Program-made: the position numbers and the translations under genes | Shown here: positions 5,857 to 10,780 of the stretch, in pieces | How positions within the stretch are numbered: position 1 is the first letter of the stretch | Layout: every line of letters begins with the position of its first letter | The notes under the pieces: generated by a model | The model's database searches: none | What the model was told of the DNA's origin: nothing | Seen by the model: the letters and a program-made list of their open reading frames with translations, nothing else | DNA from: JBNJEM01 sp051745935 | GTDB taxonomy: Bacteria > Planctomycetota > Planctomycetia > Pirellulales > Pirellulaceae | Assembly: GCA_051745935.1 (NCBI GenBank) | Contig: JBNJEM010000229.1 | Coordinates: 1 to 10,780, forward strand | Length of the DNA: 10,780 nucleotides | Reading direction: 5' to 3'

Positions 5857-7440
5857 CTATTCCCACTCGATGGTGGCTGGCGGTTTCGAGCTGATGTCGA
5901 AACAGACCCGGTTCACCCCCTCGACTTCGTTAATGATCCGAGCGGAGATGCGTTCAAGGACCTCCGGGGGCAGTCGGCTCCAATGAGCCGTCATGAAATC
6001 ATTCGTATTGACGCAGCGGACGACAACCGCGTTGTTATAGGTTCGGGCATCTCCCATCACCCCGACGCTTTGCACGGGCAGGAGAACCGCGAATGCCTGT
6101 GACGTCTCCCGATAGAGTTGGGCCGCCTTAATCTCATGCACGACGATGGCGTCCGCTTCGCGAAGGGTCTCAAGCCGCTGTTTCGTGACTTCCCCCAAAC
6201 AACGTACTGCCAGACCCGGACCTGGAAATGGATGTCTCCAGACGATGTCCGCGGGCAATCCCAGCTCTTCCCCGACCTTGCGGACTTCATCCTTGAACAG
6301 GGCACGCAGCGGTTCAATCAGTTCAAAGCCAAGTTGTTCAGGGAGTCCGCCCACGTTGTGGTGAAGCTTAATGGTGGCGGCGGGGCCGTCGGGCATGGCG
6401 CCGCTTTCGATGACATCGGGGTAGAGAGTGCCTTGGGCCAGGAAGCGGGCATTCGGGATGTTTTCGGCTTCCTGGGTGAAACAGTCGATGAAACAGTGCC
6501 CAATGCGTTTACGCTTTTCTTGAGGTTCCGTGATCCCCTGCAACCGAGCCAGAAAAAAATCCTCGGCTTGCACGACGTGCAAGTCCGTCTTGAAGTGTTT
6601 GGTGAATTCGGCGATGACCGTGGCTTGTTCATCCTTGCGGAGCAACCCGTTGTCGACCAGGATGCAGGAGAGCTGAGTTCCAATGGCTTGATGAAGCAAG
6701 GCGGCCGTGACCGAGGAGTCGACCCCGCCGGAAAGGCCGCAAATGACGCCGGCGTCCCCCACGGTTTCGCGAATCTCCCCAATTGTTTCTCGCGCGAAAT
6801 CTCCCAGCCGCCACGTCCCCTGGCAGTGGCAGACGGACATCAGAAAGTTGCGAAGCACCTGGCCGCCCAGCGGGGTATGTGTCACTTCCGGGTGGAATTG
6901 AAGCCCAAACACCGGGCGTCGAGTGTGCTTGAATGCCGCCACGTGGCAGGTGCTGGTCTCGGCCAGGGAAACGGCGTCCTCCCCCAACGCGGTGACCTGG
7001 TCTCCATGACTCATCCAGACGTCGATTTCACTCGGTAGGCCGTCGAAGAGGTCCGAGGCGTGAACCACGCTGCAGCGGGCCGGCCCATATTCGCGCCGCG
7101 TGGATCTGCTGACGGGGCTGCCGAGCGCCTGGCATGCCAGGTGCATGCCATAGCAAATGCCGAGAATCGGCAGGTCCAGTTCAAATAGCCTCGGGTCGCA
7201 TTGGGGGGCGTCCCGGTCATAGACGCTGGCCGGGCCGCCCGAGAGAATCAGGCCCCGGGGCGAGTACCGTTTGATCTGCTCCACCGTGATGTCATGGCGG
7301 ACAATTTCACAAAACACGTGCTGTTCTCGCACCCGCCTCGCGATCAACTGGGCATATTGAGACCCAAAGTCCAGCACCAAAACTCGCTCTCGCGATGCAC
7401 GCGATGGGAGGGATCCCGATGACGCCGTCGAATTGCCCAT
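5857..7440 (-). CDS. guaA: GMP synthase (glutamine-hydrolysing)
   Basis: Cytosolic enzyme that converts XMP to GMP with ATP and glutamine, the last step of guanine nucleotide synthesis. The 527 residues match the usual length (E. coli 525). Residues 20 to about 205 are the class I glutamine amidotransferase with nucleophile Cys96 in GICYGMH and the His183/Glu185 pair in LQFHPEV. Next comes the ATP-pyrophosphatase domain with P-loop SGGVDSS (237-243), and then the dimerisation domain ending FDISSKPPATIEWE, the canonical C-terminus. The ATG at 7440 is chosen because AAGGAG stands 7 bases upstream and the next residues lead into VLVLDFGSQYAQLI. A longer frame to 7551 would add 37 residues that the family lacks. 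The first 17 residues are a somewhat long, polar leader. guaA is divergent from surE. Confidence 0.97.
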   Translation of the reverse strand: MGNSTASSGSLPSRASRERVLVLDFGSQYAQLIARRVREQHVFCEIVRHDITVEQIKRYSPRGLILSGGPASVYDRDAPQCDPRLFELDLPILGICYGMHLACQALGSPVSRSTRREYGPARCSVVHASDLFDGLPSEIDVWMSHGDQVTALGEDAVSLAETSTCHVAAFKHTRRPVFGLQFHPEVTHTPLGGQVLRNFLMSVCHCQGTWRLGDFARETIGEIRETVGDAGVICGLSGGVDSSVTAALLHQAIGTQLSCILVDNGLLRKDEQATVIAEFTKHFKTDLHVVQAEDFFLARLQGITEPQEKRKRIGHCFIDCFTQEAENIPNARFLAQGTLYPDVIESGAMPDGPAATIKLHHNVGGLPEQLGFELIEPLRALFKDEVRKVGEELGLPADIVWRHPFPGPGLAVRCLGEVTKQRLETLREADAIVVHEIKAAQLYRETSQAFAVLLPVQSVGVMGDARTYNNAVVVRCVNTNDFMTAHWSRLPPEVLERISARIINEVEGVNRVCFDISSKPPATIEWE

Positions 7441-7447
7441 TAAAGTG

Positions 7448-7453
7448 CTCCTT
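7448..7453 (-). promoter_or_regulatory. guaA ribosome-binding site
   Basis: AAGGAG on the minus strand, 7 bases before the ATG at 7440. It settles the guaA start against a longer open frame. Confidence 0.75.
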
Positions 7454-7462
7454 GAAAGAAGC

Positions 7463-7552
7463 GATGCCCGGAGGATCGTTACGGAAACCAATATGGTATC
7501 AGCGGCTTCGTGAGCACCGAGCGCGAACCGCCCCGGCCACGCCGCGGGCATC
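7463..7552 (-). promoter_or_regulatory. Possible structured leader RNA of guaA
   Basis: On the minus strand GATGCCCG (7552-7545) pairs perfectly with CGGGCATC (7470-7463), closing a 90-nt region. Inside, GCGGTTCG (7531-7524) pairs with CGAA-G-CCGC (7510-7502) with one bulged base, and ACCA/TGGT (7497-7487) forms a small third hairpin. The closing helix stops nine bases before the guaA ribosome-binding site. This layout of a closing stem with two enclosed hairpins is like cis-regulatory RNAs, but I match it to no known riboswitch class and have no evidence of conservation. CCCG of the closing stem could alternatively pair with CGGG just downstream. Confidence 0.3.
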
Positions 7553-7609
7553 CAACGTGGTATTGGAAAGGGCTCGTGGCACCGAGAGGGGACGAAACGA
7601 AAAGGTCGA

Positions 7610-7615
7610 ATTATA
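7610..7615 (-). promoter_or_regulatory. Candidate -10 box for guaA
   Basis: TATAAT on the minus strand, about 170 bases before the guaA start. A TTGACA (7626-7631) lies only 10 bp upstream, too close to act as its -35 element at normal spacing. The -10 assignment is therefore tentative. Confidence 0.3.
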
Positions 7616-7961
7616 GGCCCGCGCGTGTCAAACCTCTAGGCCCCGCCTAGCCACGTGCCCATCGAAGCGAGTCGCGGATGCGCCAATTCTAGGGATTGGA
7701 ACCCGTCGCGAACGGAAATACCCATCGCAATCCGTTTATATGCAAGAGTTTGCGTCCGTTGGTTCGTTGATCGAACGGGCCGGAGCAACTATCATGTGAG
7801 GCAGGGTCTCGAGGCCGCTTTGCCGGGAGGAAGTCGGATCGGCCGCCGTTGCCTGGAGGCTGCCTTTCTCCGGAGTCCCGGGCGTGGTCCGAGATCGCGG
7901 CCCCGATGACCGAGAAAGGTAACTCGTATGTGGTTGGCGGTCCCGCCGCCTTGTCAGCTAT
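7616..7961. other. Divergent gap between guaA and surE
   Basis: Together with the guaA leader this forms a 536-bp gap between divergent genes, so both promoters should be here. Small symmetric motifs are CTAGGC-CCC-GCCTAG (7636-7650) and CCAAT...ATTGG (7683-7699). I see no convincing promoter for surE and no gene. Unlike most other large gaps it contains no copy of the interspersed element. Confidence 0.5.
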
Positions 7962-7976
7962 GGAAGGTTCGTCCTT

Positions 7977-8747
7977 GTGCATATTCTGCTCACCAATGAT
8001 GATGGCATCTATGCGCCCGGGTTGGAGGCCATGGAACGTGAGTTGCAAAAGTTGGGACGCGTTACGGTGGTGGCTCCCGTCACGGAACAAAGCGGCGTGG
8101 GACACTCCATTACGTTTCTCAGTCCCTTGATTTGCAAAGAGGTTTATCACGGTAACCGACGTCGCGGGTGGGCGGCGGAAGGAAGTCCGGCGGATTGTGT
8201 GAAGATCGGGATCCTGGAACTTTGCCCCCAGCGTCCCGACTTGGTGATCAGTGGGATGAATGATGGGTTCAACGCCGGAATCAACGTCTTGTATTCCGGT
8301 ACGGTTGCCGCGGCCATCGAAGGGGCGTTTTTCGGCATCACCAGCGTCGCGGTCTCGCTGGAATTCGATGAGCAGGCGGAGTATGACCAAGCCGCGGCAA
8401 TGGCCCGGCAAGTCATTGAGTTGATTGTGCGGCGCACGGAAACGGAAAACGATTCGAAATTGTTCAACCTGAACATCCCGACCAGGGCCATCCACGGGGA
8501 TGCGCGACTGAGAGTGGTGCCCATGAGCGTGGATCGGGCCGGCGAGAAATACATCGAACGGAAAGATCCCAAGGGAAGAACCTATTACTGGGCCTCCCCG
8601 GAAGTAGGGGGGCGATGCGAGGAGTACGAAACCGATTTGTCAGCGTTGGAAGAGGGGTTCGTGACCTTGTCGCCCTTGCAGTATGACATGACCGATCGCG
8701 CGGCCATGCGGCACATGCGAGATTGGCATCTGGAGTTGGAATCATAG
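7977..8747 (+). CDS. surE: 5'/3'-nucleotidase SurE
   Basis: Cytosolic metal-dependent phosphatase that removes phosphate from nucleoside monophosphates, linked to stationary-phase survival in E. coli. The 256 residues fit the family (about 250-270). The signature MHILLTNDDGIYAPGL gives metal ligands Asp8 and Asp9; EQSGVGHSIT supplies Ser39 and ISGMN supplies Asn95, the remaining ligands. WAAEGSPADCVKIG and YSGTVAAAIEG are also canonical. The segment after Asn95 reads DGFNAGINVLYSGT where many SurE proteins have xGANLGxDVLYSGT, a mild variation. The start is GTG at 7977, with GGAAGG nine bases upstream; an ATG at 7960 is out of frame. It is divergent from guaA and followed by a strong hairpin, so it is probably transcribed alone. 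Confidence 0.95.
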   Translation: MHILLTNDDGIYAPGLEAMERELQKLGRVTVVAPVTEQSGVGHSITFLSPLICKEVYHGNRRRGWAAEGSPADCVKIGILELCPQRPDLVISGMNDGFNAGINVLYSGTVAAAIEGAFFGITSVAVSLEFDEQAEYDQAAAMARQVIELIVRRTETENDSKLFNLNIPTRAIHGDARLRVVPMSVDRAGEKYIERKDPKGRTYYWASPEVGGRCEEYETDLSALEEGFVTLSPLQYDMTDRAAMRHMRDWHLELES

Positions 8748-8789
8748 CATCGCGGCACCGACGGGTCCACGAGCCCGCGACGCGTGTAT

Positions 8790-8819
8790 TCATCCTGGTT
8801 AGACGCCGAACCAGGATGA
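8790..8819 (+). terminator. Strong hairpin downstream of surE
   Basis: TCATCCTGGTT (8790-8800) pairs perfectly over 11 bp with AACCAGGATGA (8809-8819) around an 8-nt loop, 42 bp after the surE stop codon. No T-tract follows. It may help end or protect the surE transcript. Confidence 0.5.
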
Positions 8820-8897
8820 TGGCGCGCGGGGGGCGGCGCCAATGGCCGGGATGTCGTCGGCCGCGGCGATTGCCGGCCGGTGTCGGGAGGCCCGGAA

Positions 8898-9002
8898 TGT
8901 TTTTCAGGCGGTCGGATTGGTCCGGGGGGAAAGCTGCCCGACGCAGCCCGTCCTCCCGTTGGTCGGACTCGCGGCGGACAAAGTCATCCCCCACCGGTAT
9001 AG
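8898..9002 (-). repeat. 105-bp interspersed element, copy E
   Basis: Full-length minus-orientation copy with the CCGACC variant. At consensus 24 and 83 it has G and C, which pair, where copies B and D have C and A, which do not. Its right end (CCGGTATAG) is only 12 bp before the ATG of the lipoprotein gene, so the upstream region of that gene consists mostly of the element. Confidence 0.92.
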
Positions 9003-9014
9003 AAAGTTGCGGTC

Positions 9015-9554
9015 ATGCGATTGAGTTGGTTCTGTCTGTTAAGTGTTTCGTGCGTCGCGGGAGTTGGGTTGGGGGTGGTCGGATGCTCGAGCCAAACCGG
9101 CCCGGGCGATCAGGAAACGGGGGGCCGGACGCAGTCGACCGATGCCCCACCGAAGCCACCGGTCTTGGAATCCGCTGACGCGCCCGCCACGGGCGAACAC
9201 TCGGACAAAAAGCCGGCGATGCGTTCAAAGAAGAAAGAATCCGTGCCCGTGAAAGCGCGGGTGGGCGTGGGGAAAAAAGGTCGGCGTCTGGAAGATGAAC
9301 GACTCGCGCGGACGATTGTCACGCCCGCTGTCTCGCTATTTCGAACGCGGGAACGGATGGTTTTCGAAGTCCAAATCCCCAAAGCGATGAAGCTTTACAA
9401 GGCGAGCAACGGAAAGCTTCCGGAAACAGAAAAGGAGTTCTTTGAACACATTATCAAGGCGAATCAGATCAAACTTCCCACGCTGCCCGATGGGCAGCGA
9501 TATGTTTACGATCCACGAAAAGGACAACTGATGGTCGAGCGGCCCGCTCGGTAA
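9015..9554 (+). CDS. Predicted lipoprotein, 179 aa
   Basis: Function unknown. The N-terminus MRLSWFCLLSVSCVAGVGLG followed by VVGC at 21-24 is a type II signal peptide with lipobox, so Cys24 should be lipidated and the protein anchored to a membrane. Residues 25-95 are a polar, Pro/Lys-rich linker (KKPAMRSKKKES). From about residue 105 a folded-looking C-terminal domain follows: VSLFRTRERMVFEVQIPKAM, LYKASNGKLPETEKEFFEHI, LPTLPDGQRYVYDP and a closing LMVERP. This C-terminal part resembles a domain I recall in planctomycete exported proteins, with some likeness to pseudopilin C-termini; I cannot name it. The ATG at 9015 has no Shine-Dalgarno sequence and starts 12 bp after element copy E. Confidence 0.82.
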   Translation: MRLSWFCLLSVSCVAGVGLGVVGCSSQTGPGDQETGGRTQSTDAPPKPPVLESADAPATGEHSDKKPAMRSKKKESVPVKARVGVGKKGRRLEDERLARTIVTPAVSLFRTRERMVFEVQIPKAMKLYKASNGKLPETEKEFFEHIIKANQIKLPTLPDGQRYVYDPRKGQLMVERPAR

Positions 9555-9634
9555 TTCGACCCCGGTCGGGCCACCGTGATACGAGAGGCGAGGGGGGCGG
9601 GTTTTGTGACGGCCCCGTTTTGCTCATTGGTTCC

Positions 9635-9739
9635 TAGACTTCAGACGGTCGGATTGGTCCGGCTGGAAAGCTGCCCGACGCAAGCCGTCCTCCCGTTGGT
9701 CCGACTTGCGGCGGACAAAATCATCCGCGACCGGTATTA
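9635..9739 (-). repeat. 105-bp interspersed element, copy F
   Basis: Full-length minus-orientation copy with the CCGACC variant and the G24/C83 pair seen also in copy E. It is the only copy with GTCGGACC in the core. Its right end is 14 bp before the ATG at 9754, repeating the arrangement of copy E in front of the lipoprotein gene. Confidence 0.92.
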
Positions 9740-9753
9740 CAGGCGTTCTCCCC

Positions 9754-10488
9754 ATGATTCACAAACTTTGTTTTGCTTGTTTGATCACCGCCTTACATCG
9801 CTCTCGGGCACCCGTGAGAGAAGACGCGAGGGGATATGTCCGGTCACCTCCCGCTCGGTTGGGCTGGACATGCTTGACCGCGATGCTCTCGTGCGCGACG
9901 GTGTGGAACATCGTGTTGGCGCAGCCCGCCGCGGGGGCGGATTGGATTACATCGCCTTCGTACTACACGCACGATCCGGTTACGGACGAACGGGTCACCC
10001 AGTACTCGCCCGTGGGGCCATTCTACACGTTCCCTCGATCCGACTATCGTCGTAGCGGGTATCGGCATACGCGGAGCAGCATCCAGGCCGGTCGCTCGGC
10101 GGATCATATGCACATCATCGAAGAATGGGGACGGCCGGTGCGTCCCTATGGCGAGTGGCGGTTCCCGTATCGGCCCTACAGCGTACCGTATCCGGCTTGG
10201 GGGCCGCCCTATGCCGGGTTGGGCCAACCGGGGTATCATCCGTATCCGCCGGCACCATCGGATCATGGGGGATCCAGCGCGCAACCGGATCCCTACCGGC
10301 GCCAGCAGCCTCCGCCCTATTACGATGGCGGCTACCCCTCATCCCCAAACCGTTCACGCGATTCCGGACGAACTCGGCGCCCCTCGCGTTCCCGCCGACC
10401 CGAGCGGGGCCACCGGGAGGACCGGGTGCCCGGCCCCGGAGAATCGCGGCGGCACCGTGGCGATTCCCGCCGTGAGGGATCGGCTTGA
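9754..10488 (+). CDS. Exported Tyr/Pro/Arg-rich hypothetical protein
   Basis: Function unknown. From the ATG at 9754 the product has 244 residues. A hydrophobic stretch (LGWTCLTAMLSCATVWNIVLA) followed by QPAAGA before DWITSP looks like a signal peptide with cleavage after AGA. The start is uncertain: ATG 9754 gives a long N-region, while GTG 9814 or ATG 9883 would give shorter ones, and none has a clear ribosome-binding site. The mature part begins with a conserved-looking block (YYTHDPVTDERVTQYSPVGP, DHMHIIEEWGRPVRPYGEW), continues with Tyr/Pro/Gly repeats (PYRPYSVPYPAWGPPYAG), and ends in a very Arg-rich, probably disordered tail (RRPSRSRRPERGHRED). I recall similar exported proteins from Pirellulales. 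Envelope or matrix association is a guess from composition. Confidence 0.75.
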   Translation: MIHKLCFACLITALHRSRAPVREDARGYVRSPPARLGWTCLTAMLSCATVWNIVLAQPAAGADWITSPSYYTHDPVTDERVTQYSPVGPFYTFPRSDYRRSGYRHTRSSIQAGRSADHMHIIEEWGRPVRPYGEWRFPYRPYSVPYPAWGPPYAGLGQPGYHPYPPAPSDHGGSSAQPDPYRRQQPPPYYDGGYPSSPNRSRDSGRTRRPSRSRRPERGHREDRVPGPGESRRHRGDSRREGSA

Positions 10489-10720
10489 ATGCGTGGCCTC
10501 CGCAACGCGCCGACGCGCCCATCCGCGAATTGCGAAATGTGTATTGGGTATCTGTTTAGCCGTATGCAGTACAAGAATCGCCCGAGGCCCCGTGGTGAGC
10601 TTGTCTCGTGGGTGAACAAGACGTGTCAGCTACTGCCATGTCCAACAACCTCCGTTTCCGGCTCGGAAAAGAAGGGGCCACTTCGGAGAACGTGACTTCA
10701 GATGGCTGACATTCTACAAC
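10489..10720. other. Gap with no supported gene
   Basis: A short open frame (10489-10695) starts directly after the previous stop, but it has no ribosome-binding site and its sequence is not protein-like. A small inverted repeat CTTGT...ACAAG lies near 10599-10620. Nothing else is recognisable before the tandem array. Confidence 0.5.
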
Positions 10721-10780
10721 AATCTTCCTGTCTTGTAATCTTCCTGTCTTGTAATCTTCCTGTCCTGCAATCTTCCTGTC
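10721..10780. repeat. 16-bp tandem repeat, 3.75 units, continues past the edge
   Basis: The unit AATCTTCCTGTCTTGT is repeated at 10721-10736 and 10737-10752 without change, at 10753-10768 with two substitutions (CCTGC ending), and partially at 10769-10780 where the window stops. There are no spacers, so this is not a CRISPR array. The minus strand reads ACAGGAAGATTACAAG-type units, open in several frames, which could yield spurious DRKI/GRLQ-type predicted peptides. I recall similar arrays from planctomycete genomes, unverified. Confidence 0.9.

Noticed and set aside
6118..7038. Plus-strand open frame of 306 codons inside guaA
   Set aside because: It is fully antisense to guaA, whose catalytic motifs are unambiguous.
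7441..7551. 37-residue N-terminal extension of GuaA
   Set aside because: AAGGAG sits 7 bases before the ATG at 7440, and the extension has no counterpart in the family.
7610..7631. Complete consensus promoter (TTGACA and TATAAT) for guaA
   Set aside because: The hexamers are only 10 bp apart, too short for sigma-70 type spacing; only the -10 is kept as tentative.
857..9739. Recurring peptide ESDQREDGLRR in several frames as a protein motif
   Set aside because: It is only the translation of the DNA element core; it appears in unrelated frames joined to unrelated sequence.
10721..10780. CRISPR array at the right edge
   Set aside because: The units are 16 bp and directly adjacent, with no unique spacers and no cas genes in the window.
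1..10780. tRNA or rRNA genes
   Set aside because: No T-loop/anticodon arm arrangement or rRNA-like conserved stretch was found by eye on either strand; a covariance-model scan was not possible.

Overview
The window looks like chromosomal DNA from a planctomycete, probably of the Pirellulales. The basis is the high GC content, short genes with wide gaps, and several small proteins whose sequences resemble planctomycete-restricted families I remember: a lysine-rich histone H1-like protein with a TRAGTT-type N-terminus, a tyrosine/proline-rich exported protein, and 77- and 161-residue proteins. This assignment rests on recall of protein style and was not checked against a database.

Layout. The left part (1-2345, + strand) holds the 3' part of proC (proline synthesis), a 77-residue protein and a 161-residue protein. 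The middle (2599-7440, - strand) holds an H1-like lysine-rich protein, ettA (ABC-F translation factor) and guaA (GMP synthase). The right part (7977-10488, + strand) holds surE (nucleotidase), a lipoprotein and an exported Tyr/Pro-rich protein. guaA and surE are divergent across a 536-bp gap. The genes are mostly ordinary housekeeping genes and do not form an obvious pathway or operon; most have their own flanking gap.

The most striking content is in the gaps. An interspersed element occurs six times (857-942, 1569-1673, 3267-3371 minus, 5743-5847, 8898-9002 minus, 9635-9739 minus). Five copies are exactly 105 bp and align without gaps. The sixth lacks 19 bp between short direct repeats. The element is an imperfect inverted repeat with TATA at both ends, so it resembles ERIC or Correia elements in architecture. 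Two diagnostic positions split the copies into two groups that match their orientation. Two copies end only 12 and 14 bp before start codons.

Other non-coding signals are a possible multibranched RNA in the guaA leader, a 12-bp hairpin with a T6 tract that resembles a REP palindrome (5555-5597), a 16-bp tandem array that runs off the right edge, a spaced direct repeat upstream of the H1-like gene, and several strong hairpins near gene ends. I saw no rRNA, tRNA, CRISPR array, complete insertion sequence or phage gene.
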